Origin: CAVXYG01 sp963766005
GTDB lineage: Bacteria; Actinomycetota; Actinomycetes; S36-B12; GCA-2699445
Assembly: GCA_963766005.1 (NCBI GenBank)
Contig: CAVXYG010000006.1
Coordinates: 186,001-250,000 of the forward strand
DNA length: 64,000 bases
Direction of reading: 5' to 3'
The notes under the pieces were generated by a model. It was not told where the DNA came from. It made no database searches and saw only the letters and a program-made list of their open reading frames with translations. The position numbers and the translations under genes are program-made. Shown here one piece after another: positions 8,007-16,682 of this stretch (position 1 is its first letter; each line of letters opens with the position of its first letter).

Positions 8007-9099
8007 GATCCCCCGGTGGGCGGGCACCGATCGGGTGCTGCTGCGCGGCGGCAACGTCTACAGTCCCGCCGACCCGTTCGCCACGGCGATGCTGGTCGTC
8101 GGCCACGACATCGCCTGGATCGGCAGCGAGGGCGCCGCCTTGGCGATGGCCGACGGGGTGGACGAGGTCATCGACCTGGACGGGGCTCTGGTGACGCCGG
8201 CCTTCGTCGATGCCCACGGATCGATGCGGGAGCGCGCGACCGCTGCTGAGGCCGGCATTGCCGTCCTGGACGTCCTCTCCCCGCAGCCGGCCACCGATGA
8301 GGACCTGGCGGTGCTGCTGGCGGATGCGCAGCAGGACCCGGGCCCGTTGGTCATCGGCTATCGGGCGACCCGGGAGCCGATCGCGCCGAGCCGGGGATGG
8401 GCCGGCGTTGTCGCGGATGCCGACGGCGACCCGGCCGGTGTGGGGGAGTTGATCAGGGCAGCGACCGTGGCGCAGACCCAGGTCGCGCTCCGAGCCGGAG
8501 GCCCGGGGGGGATGGCGGCCGCGATCGAGGGGCTGCGACTGGCGACCCAGATGGTCGGTCAGGCCGCGGTGGCGGGGATCGGGCACCGGATCGAGGCGCC
8601 CTCGACCCTCCGGTCCGAGGATGTTGCCGCACTCGGCTCGCTGGGGGTGGTCGTTGTGCTGCGACCCCAGCAGGGTGAGGGTTTCCCCGGTGTCCGGCTC
8701 GCCGAACTGGCCGCGTCGGGGGTGCCGTTCGCACTGGGAAGCAGCCGCGGGCAGCAGCCGGATCCCTGGGGTGCGATACGGGCCGCGGTGCAGCACCCGG
8801 ATCCGATGCAGCGGATCAGCGCGCGGGCCGCGTTCGCGGCCCACACGCGCGGCGGATGGCGGGCATCGCGACACAGCGGCATCGGCACGCTCGTGCCGGG
8901 GGCGCCGGCCCACTACGTGGTCTGGGAGTGCGGCGATCTCGTGGTGCAGGCTCCGGACGATCGTATCCAGGCATGGTCCACCGATCCGCGGTCCGGGACC
9001 CCGGGCCTGCCCGATCTGGGGCCGCAGGGGTCCCCGCCGCGCTGCCTGCGCACGGTGGTCTGGGGCCGCAGGGTGGATGGGGCAGCGCGGTCTCGGTAG
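7996..9099 (+). CDS. Amidohydrolase-like protein lacking metal ligands
   Basis: A 367-residue protein with the composite amidohydrolase layout: a small beta domain at both ends (GGNVYSP at the start; PAHYVVWECGDLVVQ near the end) around a barrel. The normal zinc motif HxH after the first strand is replaced by VDAHGSM, so only one His remains, and the RIEH-type motif appears as HRIEAP. YtcJ-type relatives are about 540 residues, so this one is also short. It may be a non-hydrolytic family member or a decayed enzyme whose frame is still open. GTG at 7996 overlaps the DUF1707 gene. Function cannot be assigned. Confidence 0.65.
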   Translation: MSAEIPRWAGTDRVLLRGGNVYSPADPFATAMLVVGHDIAWIGSEGAALAMADGVDEVIDLDGALVTPAFVDAHGSMRERATAAEAGIAVLDVLSPQPATDEDLAVLLADAQQDPGPLVIGYRATREPIAPSRGWAGVVADADGDPAGVGELIRAATVAQTQVALRAGGPGGMAAAIEGLRLATQMVGQAAVAGIGHRIEAPSTLRSEDVAALGSLGVVVVLRPQQGEGFPGVRLAELAASGVPFALGSSRGQQPDPWGAIRAAVQHPDPMQRISARAAFAAHTRGGWRASRHSGIGTLVPGAPAHYVVWECGDLVVQAPDDRIQAWSTDPRSGTPGLPDLGPQGSPPRCLRTVVWGRRVDGAARSR

Positions 9100-9634
9100 C
9101 CGCGAACCGGCTGTTGCTGCCCGCGATCCACGGGCCGGGGGGCGGGTCGGCCCGACCGCCGGTGCCCGGTCGGACCCTTGCAGCGGTGGTCCTGCCGCAC
9201 CGACGCCGGCGGAGCACCCCCAAAGGGCCCGACTGCCGTCGCTGAGCGCCTTGCGCTGGGTGCGGCCTCCGGTACTGCCGCTGCTCAGGCGCACGAGCAC
9301 GAGCACCTTGCCGGGAAGGCTCGTCTGGATGGCGATCGTCGCGATTTTGCGCTCGGATCCCGGCACCAGGCCCAACTCCATGAGGCTTGCCGGCGAGTAG
9401 CTGGCCAGTTGGGCGCGGGCCACGTCCTTGCGTTCCCTGGGCATCCTCGTCGGGACGGGCCGTCACGCAGATCGGTGCGCCCCCGGGAGCTCACGTTGCC
9501 CGGTGGTGAGGTGAGGTGGTTCCTCGGGGGCGACGAACCGCGATGACCGCGGCGCTTGGGGCGGGGCGGTCACAGGGAGTCCAGGACCGAGCGGTGCGGC
9601 GACCGTGGAGCGAACGGCCTCCTCGGCTGGACGA
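9100..9634. other. Gap without a convincing gene
   Basis: The segment between the amidohydrolase-like gene and a convergent small gene has no frame with clear coding character. A minus-strand frame starting at 9444 gives about 70 plausible residues, but lacks a proper ribosome binding site and runs on into antisense sequence. A decayed gene cannot be excluded. Confidence 0.4.
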
Positions 9635-9650
9635 CCCCCGTTCTCGGGGG
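9635..9650 (-). terminator. GC hairpin after the coiled-coil gene
   Basis: CCCCCG-TTCT-CGGGGG forms a six-pair stem with a four-base loop just past the stop codon of the minus-strand gene. No U-tract follows, as is common in this group. Confidence 0.45.
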
Positions 9651-9654
9651 CCGG

Positions 9655-10014
9655 TCAGTCGCCGATCAGCTTGTCGGTCTCCGAGGCCAGCCGAGTCATC
9701 GCGGACTCGGACTTCTGCGCCATCGACAACCGACTCCTGGCCGCGAGGCGCTGGGCCTGCAGGTCGTCGACCGCGGCCACGGCACGGGTGTGCAGGGCAT
9801 TCGTCTGGGTGGTGACGAGCTCGACCAACCCGGCCGCGGCAGCGTGCCGGCCGATGCGGCTGGTGGCGATGCTGCGAGCGGCGGCGTCACCGACGCCGGT
9901 CAACTGCTGCCAAGCCCCGGCCGCAACCAAGCGGCTGTTCGCCTCGGCGAGGTCGGCGCGCGCATCGGATGCCGCTGCCCTGCTCTTCGCGATCCCGGTA
10001 TCGATCCATCCCAT
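9655..10014 (-). CDS. Small helical protein, unknown function
   Basis: A 119-residue, Ala-rich, charged protein with no Cys and no membrane segment. Heptad-like spacing in the middle and C-terminal part (AVDDLQAQRLAARSRL, then AQKSESAMTRL) suggests one or two long helices or a coiled coil. The start is well supported: AAGGAGG lies 7 nt before the ATG at 10014. It is divergent from lnt, with about 105 nt between them that must hold both promoters. I do not recognise the family. Confidence 0.7.
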   Translation of the reverse strand: MGWIDTGIAKSRAAASDARADLAEANSRLVAAGAWQQLTGVGDAAARSIATSRIGRHAAAAGLVELVTTQTNALHTRAVAAVDDLQAQRLAARSRLSMAQKSESAMTRLASETDKLIGD

Positions 10015-10106
10015 TTGGGGGCCTCCTTGTGTCTCTGTACTGGGTATTCCTCGGGCAGGCCCGCGGCAAACCTCGGGGGTCGGCGTTCCCCGCCGTTCGG
10101 GTTCGC

Positions 10107-10112
10107 TAGCGT
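10107..10112 (+). promoter_or_regulatory. -10 element TAGCGT, leaderless start of lnt
   Basis: TAGCGT, then 6 nt, then the GTG at 10119; no Shine-Dalgarno. Confidence 0.5.
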
Positions 10113-10118
10113 CATCGG

Positions 10119-11757
10119 GTGACGTTGCGCCTGGCCTGTGCCGCCTCCGCCGGCCTGGTGCTGTCGTTCGCCTACCAGCCGACCGGCTTGTGGTGGGTCG
10201 CGGCACCAGCCCTGGCGGTGCTCGTGCTGTGCTGTTGGCGGCAACCGCCAGGCCGGTCGTTGCTGTACGGCTTGGTCTTCGGGCTTGCCTGGTACGTGCC
10301 GATGCTGGACTGGCTGTCGGCGGTGATCGGGGCTGACGCCGGGTTCGGACTCGCCGCCTACTCGGCGCTGTGGATCGGTGCCGCCGCTGCCGGCATCGCA
10401 CTGGTCACCAGGCTGCCGGGGTGGTGGCTCTGGGTGCCGGCCGTGTGGATCCTGCAGGAGGCGGTCAGCGGGCGAATCCCCTTCGGCGGCTGGGGCTGGG
10501 GCCGCATCGGATTCTCCCAGGACTCCTCGCCGCTGCTGCCCGTGGCAGCGCTGGCGGGCGTCCCGGGACTGGGTTTCGCCGTCGTGCTCGTCGGATCGCT
10601 GTTGGCCGCGGTGGCGTTGGCGGGCTGGCGGTGGGGCCGGGTGCGCCTCCACGATCCTGCCGCCGCGCCGATCGTCGTCCTGCTGCGTGCCGGCGTTGGG
10701 CCGATTGCTGCGCTGGCCGGTCTGGTGGCTGTCACCGTCCTCGTGCCCGTCCCCACCGCGCCGCAGGCGCTGGCCGGGCCCGCGCAGCGCGACGTCGCGA
10801 TCGTGCAGGGCGACGTGCCCCAGTCCGGCCTGGACTTCAACGCGCAGCGGCGCGCGGTGCTGGACAACCACGTGCAGCAGACCCTGGCGCTGGCGCAGGA
10901 CGTCGCGGCGGGCCGCCAGCAGCGACCGGACTTCGTCCTGTGGCCGGAGAACGCCTCCGACATCGACCCGTATCGCAACGCCGATGCGCGGACCGCGATC
11001 GATGCCGCTGCTCGGACGATGGAGGTGCCGATCCTTGTGGGGACGGTGGTGACCGACCCGCAGGACCCCGACTTCGTCCTCAACCAGGGCATCGTGTGGG
11101 ATCCGGTCTCCGGCCCCGGAGCGGCCTACACCAAGCGGAACCTCGTGCCGTTCGGGGAGTACGTCCCCTTCCGCTCGTGGCTCGCACCGCTGATCTCGCG
11201 CTTCGACCGGGTGCCCCGGGACTTCGCGCCGGGTGAGGAGCCGGGGGGGCTGGACATCGGCGGCACCAGGATCGGCGACGCCATCTGCTTCGACGTCGCC
11301 TACGACGACACCGTGCGCCAGGCGGTCCGCGACGGGGGTCGCATGCTGGTGATCCAGACGAACAACGCCACCTACAACGGCACGGCGCAGCCGTTCCAGC
11401 AGTTCGCCATGTCGCGCATCCGGGCCGTCGAGCACGGCCGTGCGATCGCCGTGGTGTCCACCTCTGGACTGAGCGGCGTCATCGCCGCCGACGGCTCGGT
11501 CGTGTCGGGCACTGCAGCTGGGGGAGCGCGTCGCCGGCCGGTACGTGGTGGCGATCCCGCAGCGGGACACCCTCACGGTCGCCGACCGCCTCGGAGCCGG
11601 TCCGGAGGCGGCGGCGGCGTTCCTGGGGGCCGTCGCGCTGGTCCTCGGTCGGCACCGCCGCACCGCCGCGGGACCCGGGGACGGGATTGATCCCGTCGCA
11701 CCAGGGGTAGAACCTCTGCAGTATCCGAGGGTCGAACGACCGGGGGAGAGAAGATGA
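10119..11757 (+). CDS. lnt: Apolipoprotein N-acyltransferase Lnt, with a late frameshift
   Basis: Lnt moves a third acyl chain onto the N-terminal Cys of lipoproteins at the outer face of the cytoplasmic membrane. The N-terminal third is a run of membrane helices; a nitrilase domain follows with the catalytic triad E277 (LWPEN), K339 (YTKRN) and C390 (DAICFD). After residue about 465 (SVVSG) the frame turns into Arg/Gly-rich sequence, while the +1 frame continues naturally as LQLGERVAGRYVVAIPQRD with a last hydrophobic stretch and ends at TGA 11755-11757. That stop overlaps the ppm1 ATG (ATGA), which supports the shifted frame as the true C-terminus. The coordinates assume a one-base indel near 11515. 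Confidence 0.85.
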
Positions 11758-12536
11758 ATGAGCAACTGCGGGAGGACCTGACCGCCGACATCGGTCGCAT
11801 CCTGGTGATCATCCCGACCTACAACGAGCGCGAGAACCTGCCGCTGATCGTGCCGGCCGTGCTGGCTGCGGCGCCGGTGGACGTCCTCGTCGCAGACGAC
11901 AACAGCCCCGACGGCACGGGGGAGATCGCCGATGCGCTGGCCGCCGACGAGCCGCGCGTCCGCGTCCTGCACCGGGCGGGCAAGGAGGGCCTCGGAGCCG
12001 CCTACCTCGCCGGATTCGACTGGGCGTTGGCGCACAGCTACGACGTGGTCGTGGAGATGGACGCCGACGGGTCGCACCGGCCTCAGGACCTGCCGCGGCT
12101 GCTGGAAGCCCTGCAGGATGCCGATCTGGTGCTGGGGTCGCGGTGGGTGCCCGGCGGCAGCGTCGTCAACTGGCCGAAGTCGCGCGAGGCGCTGTCCCGC
12201 GGCGGCAACACCTACGCCCGGCGGATGCTGCAGATCCCGCTGCACGACGCGACCGGCGGCTTCCGGGCCTTCCGCGCCAGCGCGCTGCGGGCGATCGACC
12301 TGGCCACCGTCGACTCCCAGGGCTACATCTTCCAGGTGGAGATGGCCACGCGCGCGGTCCAGCGCGGCCTGCGGGTCGTCGAGGTGCCGATCACGTTCGT
12401 CGAGCGCGAGCACGGCACCAGCAAGATGAACCGCGGGATTGTTGGTGAAGCGATGTGGCGGGTGACAGTCTGGGGGTACGAGTTGCGCAAGCAGCAGCGG
12501 GCCCGCCGTCGAGAGGCCCGCCGGCAGGGCCGCTAG
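11754..12536 (+). CDS. ppm1: Polyprenol monophosphomannose synthase
   Basis: A 260-residue GT2 glycosyltransferase that transfers mannose from GDP-mannose to polyprenyl phosphate, supplying the donor for lipoglycan and protein mannosylation. Visible motifs are IPTYNERENL (20-29), the DDNSPDGT nucleotide site (D48, D49) and the metal-binding DAD at 103-105, with a C-terminal EHGTSKMN motif typical of DPM1-like enzymes. It has no C-terminal membrane helices, like the catalytic domain of mycobacterial Ppm1. In Mycobacterium tuberculosis Lnt and Ppm1 are one polypeptide; here they are separate genes joined by an ATGA overlap. The C-terminus is very basic (RRREARRQ). Confidence 0.92.
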   Translation: MNEQLREDLTADIGRILVIIPTYNERENLPLIVPAVLAAAPVDVLVADDNSPDGTGEIADALAADEPRVRVLHRAGKEGLGAAYLAGFDWALAHSYDVVVEMDADGSHRPQDLPRLLEALQDADLVLGSRWVPGGSVVNWPKSREALSRGGNTYARRMLQIPLHDATGGFRAFRASALRAIDLATVDSQGYIFQVEMATRAVQRGLRVVEVPITFVEREHGTSKMNRGIVGEAMWRVTVWGYELRKQQRARRREARRQGR

Positions 12537-12562
12537 CGCCAACCTCGGGCGAAGGAGTCGTT

Positions 12563-13170
12563 GTGCGAGGGAATCGCTCCCTGGTGTTCTTGGGCTATGT
12601 CGCGGTCGAGGCCGCGGCGCTGTACTGGGTGTGGGCTGCGTTCGGTGCCGTCGGGGTCGTGTCGGTGCTGCTCGGCGGCTTCCTGCTGGGCATGCTCGTG
12701 ATGCGCATCGCCGGGATCCAGGCGTTCTCGGCCTTGACCGATGCGCAGCGGCGCGCAGCCGCATTCGGTGTCACGGGTGCCGACGGCTCCGAGCAGGTCG
12801 TGCACAGCGCAGGGCCGACCCAGGCCGACGCCCGCGAGACCGCGAGGAGGTCGGCAAGTCCTCGCTACTGTTCGTGGCGGGTATCCTCCTGGCCGCTCCG
12901 GGCATCCTGTCCGACGTTGCGGGCCTGCTGCTGATCCTGCCGCCGGTACGCGCCCACCTCACCAGGCGCATGGCGCGCTCCATGAGGGCCACGGCCGACC
13001 AGCGCACGCGGATCACGGTCGTCACCGCGGATGAGGCGGGGTTCACCGCCCAGCAGTGGACGGCGTCAACGCGGCGCGATCAGCAGCCGTCGGACCCGGG
13101 CCGCGGTGAGGGTGGCAGGCCGCCGGTGATCCAGGGCGAGATCCTCCCGCCGCCGCGCGAAGGCGACTGA
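12563..13170 (+). CDS. FxsA-like membrane protein, frameshifted
   Basis: The first 90 or so residues (LVFLGYVAVEAAALYWVW, then a second helix with GFLLGMLVMRIAGIQAF) and the later segment (LLFVAGILLAAPGILSDVAGLLLILPPVR) together match the four-helix FxsA layout, including the PG-x-x-x-D-x-x-G signature. They lie in two frames that meet near 12836, so a one-base loss (or a sequencing error) splits the gene. The C-terminal tail is polar and ends in GEILPPPREGD, as in actinobacterial FxsA. GTG at 12563 has AAGGAG 6 nt upstream. FxsA of E. coli affects phage exclusion; the function in actinobacteria is unknown. Confidence 0.75.
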
Positions 13171-13267
13171 GCGCATCGCGACAGGCAGGCGGAGGAGGCG
13201 CGCTGCCCGCGAGGCCGGCTCGATGGTCCGGTCGGTTCGCAGAATGTGCGGTGCTCGGGGAACGCAG

Positions 13268-13293
13268 GGAACATCCACGACGTCCAAGGTGTT
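13268..13293 (+). promoter_or_regulatory. SigR-type promoter of rbpA
   Basis: GGAAC at 13268-13272, 18 nt, then GTT at 13291-13293. This fits the SigR/SigH class consensus (GGAAY-N18-19-GTT) for thiol-oxidative stress promoters; rbpA of Streptomyces is known to be controlled this way. The expected start of transcription leaves a short leader of about 35 nt to the ATG. Confidence 0.55.
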
Positions 13294-13336
13294 GCAGAGG
13301 TGGCGGGCGAGAGGGCGCGCCCACGGAAGGGGTCCA

Positions 13337-13675
13337 ATGAGCGACGGTGCATTGCGTGGCACACGGCTTGGCACGCTGAGTTACGAGACCGATGACAACG
13401 TGACCTTCGCCGAACGGCAGAAGGTCTACTACGACTGCGCGTGCGGCAAGGTCATCGAGCTGCCGTTCGCCACCGAGGCGGAGATTCCGGCGGTCTGGCA
13501 GTGCCGGTGCGGTTCGCAGGCTCTGCTGCGCGGCGGCGAGTGGCCGGAGAAGAAGCCGGAGAAGCCGGCTCGGACCCACTGGGACATGCTGCTGGAGCGG
13601 CGATCCATCAGCGAGCTCGAGGAGTTGCTGCAGGAGCGCCTAGAACTGTTGCGGGAGTCGCGGCAGCGGGTCTGA
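13337..13675 (+). CDS. rbpA: RNA polymerase-binding protein RbpA
   Basis: A 112-residue protein, the normal length for RbpA (111 in M. tuberculosis). It binds RNA polymerase and the principal sigma factor and stabilises the open complex. The core domain holds two Cys pairs (CACG at 34-37 and CRCG at 56-59), a zinc site or its remnant; the C-terminal sigma-interacting helix is visible as SISELEELLQERLELL. The ATG at 13337 has AAGGGG just upstream. A SigR-like promoter lies 44-69 nt before the start and a strong hairpin follows the stop. Confidence 0.95.
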   Translation: MSDGALRGTRLGTLSYETDDNVTFAERQKVYYDCACGKVIELPFATEAEIPAVWQCRCGSQALLRGGEWPEKKPEKPARTHWDMLLERRSISELEELLQERLELLRESRQRV

Positions 13676-13687
13676 CCACAGCACGAC

Positions 13688-13720
13688 GACAGCGCCCGGC
13701 CATCACGGTCGGGCGCTGTC
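13688..13720. terminator. Bidirectional hairpin between rbpA and the phosphodiesterase
   Basis: GACAGCGCCCG (13688-13698) pairs perfectly with CGGGCGCTGTC (13710-13720) over an 11-nt loop. It lies between convergent genes and could end both transcripts. Confidence 0.7.
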
Positions 13721-13772
13721 GCATGTCCCGGCTCGGTGCTCGGCGCGCATGTCCCGGCTCGGTGCTCGGGGC
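13721..13772. repeat. 26-bp unit, two tandem copies
   Basis: GCATGTCCCGGCTCGGTGCT and six more bases repeats at 13747 with one mismatch. It lies between the hairpin and the stop codon of the minus-strand gene. Confidence 0.85.
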
Positions 13773-13776
13773 GGAG

Positions 13777-14547
13777 TCAGCCCGGCACGTGCCACACGCC
13801 GCGCCGCTGGTAGGCAGCCCTCAGCATGGTGGGCCGATCGGTCATGATCCCGTCCACCCCGAGGTCGAGCAGCCGATCGACGGCTGCCGGTTGATCGACG
13901 GTCCAGACATGCACCTGCAGGCCCAGGTCGTGGCACAGGCCCACGAAGTCCCCATCGACCAGCGGCCGGCCCCCGAAGAACTCCGGCACCTGCGCGCAGG
14001 CGGCCCAGCGCGGCAGGAATCGCGTCGTGCGACCGTCGGCGGCCATCCGCACTCCGAACACCTCCCGCGGGGACAGGCTGGTGGCCTGGCGGGGGCCCAG
14101 GGCCTCGCGCACCGCGGTCATGCGGCGGTGCGAGAACGACGCCACCACCACCCGGTCGCCGGCGCCGGTGCGGCGGAGCACTTCGACGAACGGGCCGACG
14201 GCCGCGGCCTCCTTGATGTCGATGTTGAACACCACGTCGGGATAGGCCGTCAGCAGCTCGTCCAGCCGCAGGATCTCGGCGTGGCCGTGGATGCGCGCCT
14301 GCCGCACGGCCGCCCACGGCGTCTCGCGGATGAGGGCCTCGATGCCCGTCAGCCGTTCCAGGTGCGCATCGTGGAAGGCCAGGGCAACGCCGTCCGACGT
14401 GGCGCGGACATCGGTTTCGAAATAGCGGAAGCCCGTGCGGTAGGCGGCCTCGAACGCCTCGGCAGAATTCTCCGCGGATTCCCACGCGCCGCCGCGGTGC
14501 GCGATGGCCAGGGGCGTCGGGGCGGAGAGCGCGGGAAAGCGCGGCAT
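13777..14547 (-). CDS. Glycerophosphodiester phosphodiesterase
   Basis: A 256-residue GDPD-family TIM barrel that splits glycerophosphodiesters into glycerol 3-phosphate and an alcohol. Catalytic residues are placed at H17 (AHRGG), E44 and D46 (FETDVR) and H59 (AFHDAHL); a further acidic strand reads FNIDIKE. The C-terminus carries VHVWTVDQ, typical of the family. There is no signal peptide, so it is probably cytoplasmic. The ATG at 14547 is chosen for fit with relatives; an in-frame GTG at 14580 would add 11 residues and neither has a strong ribosome binding site. Confidence 0.9.
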   Translation of the reverse strand: MPRFPALSAPTPLAIAHRGGAWESAENSAEAFEAAYRTGFRYFETDVRATSDGVALAFHDAHLERLTGIEALIRETPWAAVRQARIHGHAEILRLDELLTAYPDVVFNIDIKEAAAVGPFVEVLRRTGAGDRVVVASFSHRRMTAVREALGPRQATSLSPREVFGVRMAADGRTTRFLPRWAACAQVPEFFGGRPLVDGDFVGLCHDLGLQVHVWTVDQPAAVDRLLDLGVDGIMTDRPTMLRAAYQRRGVWHVPG

Positions 14548-14688
14548 CAACCGTCGCAGGTGTCGGCCGTAGGGGCTCACGGGCGACTGCCCGGTGCGCA
14601 CTGGCGCTGCATGAGGCAAGTCTGCCCCAGCAGAGCACGGCACGGACCGCTGGTGCGAGATTAGGCTGGGCCCTGGGAGGTGACCGCG

Positions 14689-15216
14689 ATGCGGAACTGG
14701 TCGGTTCGTGCCGCCGTGCTGGCGGACGCGGCAGCCATGGCCGAGCTGGCTGCCGCCACCTTCCCGCTGGCGTGCCCGCCAGGATTCGACCCCGAGGCGA
14801 TCGCGACGCACGTCCGGCAGCGGCTCTCGAGCGACGCCTTCCGGATCAACCTCGCCGATGTGGGGCTGGAGTACAGCGTTGCGATCCAGCCGAGCGGGCG
14901 CGCTGTCGGCTACCTCCTCGTGACGCGGTCCGAGATGCCCGGGCCGGCCGCAGGACGGCCGATGCTGGAGCTGCGCCAGATCTACGTGCGGTCCGACGCC
15001 ATGGGCTCCGGGGTCGCCGACGAGCTCATGGCTGTGGCCGTTGCCAGGGCGGAGGAGCTGGGGCTGCAGGGCGTCTGGCTGGGGACGGCGAAGCAGAACG
15101 AGCGGGCGATCGCCTTCTACCGCCGGCACGGGTTCGAGCCCCGGGGTGAGCGCCTCTTCCTGGTCCACGACCTGCCGAACGAGGACTGGGTGATGGTGCG
15201 GCTGCGGCAGCGCTGA
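14689..15216 (+). CDS. GNAT family N-acetyltransferase
   Basis: A 175-residue GNAT protein. The core shows strand 4 (MLELRQIYV), the acetyl-CoA pyrophosphate loop R-x-x-G-x-G in variant form (SDAMGSGVADELM), and the C-terminal NERAIAFYRRHGFEPRG, all classic for the fold. Such enzymes acetylate an amine on a small molecule or a protein; the substrate is unknown. The ATG at 14689 has GGGAGG 7 nt upstream and is preferred to the GTG at 14680. It is divergent from the phosphodiesterase gene. Confidence 0.88.
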   Translation: MRNWSVRAAVLADAAAMAELAAATFPLACPPGFDPEAIATHVRQRLSSDAFRINLADVGLEYSVAIQPSGRAVGYLLVTRSEMPGPAAGRPMLELRQIYVRSDAMGSGVADELMAVAVARAEELGLQGVWLGTAKQNERAIAFYRRHGFEPRGERLFLVHDLPNEDWVMVRLRQR

Positions 15217-15573
15217 TGCGGGCCCGCCCGGCGCAGCCCACCGGCCGGGGTGGGCCCCGGCTGCCGCACGGGAGCCCGTGAGCCGTCGTCCCGCCCGGCG
15301 GGGGTCGTCGGTTTCGGACCGGCCCGAAGGCCGTTGGGCGGCGAGGCGTGGGACCTGCCGGTCGCCGGCGGGCCGTCGTCGCGGCAGCTGGACACGGCCA
15401 CGATCGCTGCGACCACCGGAACCGCGAGCGCTCCGTTCCACGCTCCCGGTACCGGTCGGTGGCCCGGCCATCCTTGGGGATCCGGCGGCGAGCAGCCGCG
15501 ATGGGCAGATCCGCGGCAGGCGGTGCGCCTCCCCTCAGACCGGAACGCAGGGGCCGCCGGGCGCCCGATGTGG
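15217..15573. other. Gap, nothing seen
   Basis: GC-rich sequence downstream of the acetyltransferase with no supported gene, repeat or hairpin. Confidence 0.4.
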
Positions 15574-15741
15574 CTAGCGGCTCAGGTGCGGGTCGTGCAG
15601 GAAGGCATCGAACAGGGCGCGAGCGGTCGTGCGGAGCTCCATCGACTCCGGGTGCTCCGCCAACTGCCGCAACAGATCGCGGGCGCGGGCGACCTGCGCC
15701 GGAGCTCCGTGGTCGATGACGTGCTGCAGCAGGGCCCTCAT
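15574..15741 (-). CDS. Possible 55-residue protein, unknown
   Basis: A short minus-strand frame encodes a helical, charged peptide beginning MRALLQHVIDHG and ending FLHDPHLSR. Codon third positions are strongly G/C and the composition looks protein-like, which sets it apart from other short frames nearby. No strong Shine-Dalgarno is seen before the ATG at 15741 and no family is recognised. It is divergent from the SDR gene at 15863. It may be real, or the tail of a lost gene. Confidence 0.4.
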   Translation of the reverse strand: MRALLQHVIDHGAPAQVARARDLLRQLAEHPESMELRTTARALFDAFLHDPHLSR

Positions 15742-15862
15742 GCTCTGATCATCGACCAGTCACGCCAGGTATGCACGCCATAGCGCAGCGTTATGGCTTG
15801 GGTCGGCGGGGACACGGGCCAGCTAGGCTTCGAGGATCGTCGTTCGCTGGAGGGCGGAGCCC

Positions 15863-16645
15863 ATGGCCGCGCAAGTCGTGCTCATCACCGGTGGTGCCTC
15901 CGGCATCGGCGCCGCTCTGGCGCAGGCCTATCTCGCTCGGGGCGCCGCGGTCGCCATCGCGGATCTGGCCTTCGGCGACCCGCTGCCCGAGCAGCTCGCC
16001 GGCGCCTCGGCCCACGTCGCCGACGTGGCCGATCCGGACGCGGTTGCCGAGCTGGTGGCCAAGGTGGAGCGGGAACTGGGCCAGCTGACCACGGTCGTGG
16101 CCAATGCCGGAGTGCCCGGCGGCGGTGGCCTGGAGGCGCCCGACGCGGTGTGGGAGCGCAGCTGGCAGGTCAACGTCATGGCCCATGTCCACCTGGCGCG
16201 CGCCGTGGTGCCCGGCATGGTGGCCCGGGGGCGCGGACGGTTCGTCTCGGTCGCCAGCGCTGCGGGTCTGCTCACGAACCTCGGCAACGCGCCGTACTCC
16301 ACCACCAAGCACGCCGCCGTCGCGTTCGCCGAATGGTTGGCCATCACCTATGGCGACCAAGGCATCGATGTCCGGCTGATCGCGCCGATGGGCATCGAGA
16401 CGCCGATGCTGCGCAGCGGGCAGGGCACGCTCGCCGGCGAGTCGGTCCGCGCGCTCGGCGTCATCGGCGTGCAGGAGGCGGCCGAGCGGATCATGGCGGG
16501 ATTGGACGGCGACGGCTTCCTCGTCCTGACCCACCCGGAAGCGGCGACCTACGAGCAGGCGCGCGCCGCCGGCCGCGACGCCTGGCTGGCCGGGATGCAG
16601 CGGGCCAGGGCGCAGCTGGAGGCGCGCCTTCCCCCGTCGCAGTGA
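15863..16645 (+). CDS. Short-chain dehydrogenase/reductase
   Basis: A 260-residue classical SDR with the NAD(P) loop TGGASGIG (9-16), NAG at 81-83 and the catalytic set S132, Y145, K149 (YSTTK). The acidic-type residue after strand 2 (AIADL) suggests NAD preference. Substrate unknown. The last 40 residues depart from the compact SDR core and are charged and helical (YEQARAAGRDAWLAGMQ). GGAGGG lies 8-9 nt before the ATG; a TAGGCT at 15824-15829 is a plausible -10, giving a leader of about 27 nt. Confidence 0.9.
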   Translation: MAAQVVLITGGASGIGAALAQAYLARGAAVAIADLAFGDPLPEQLAGASAHVADVADPDAVAELVAKVERELGQLTTVVANAGVPGGGGLEAPDAVWERSWQVNVMAHVHLARAVVPGMVARGRGRFVSVASAAGLLTNLGNAPYSTTKHAAVAFAEWLAITYGDQGIDVRLIAPMGIETPMLRSGQGTLAGESVRALGVIGVQEAAERIMAGLDGDGFLVLTHPEAATYEQARAAGRDAWLAGMQRARAQLEARLPPSQ

Positions 16646-16669
16646 CGGGCGCGCCCGGCGCGGCAGACG

Positions 16670-16675
16670 TAGTCT
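16670..16675 (+). promoter_or_regulatory. -10 element TAGTCT, leaderless start of the pirin gene
   Basis: TAGTCT, then 7 nt, then the ATG at 16683; no Shine-Dalgarno. Confidence 0.5.
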
Positions 16676-16682
16676 CGCCGGT

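Noticed and set aside
9100..9444. A minus-strand gene starting at 9444
   Set aside because: The first 60 residues look plausible, but there is no ribosome site with normal spacing and the frame continues into antisense of the amidohydrolase-like gene without a stop.
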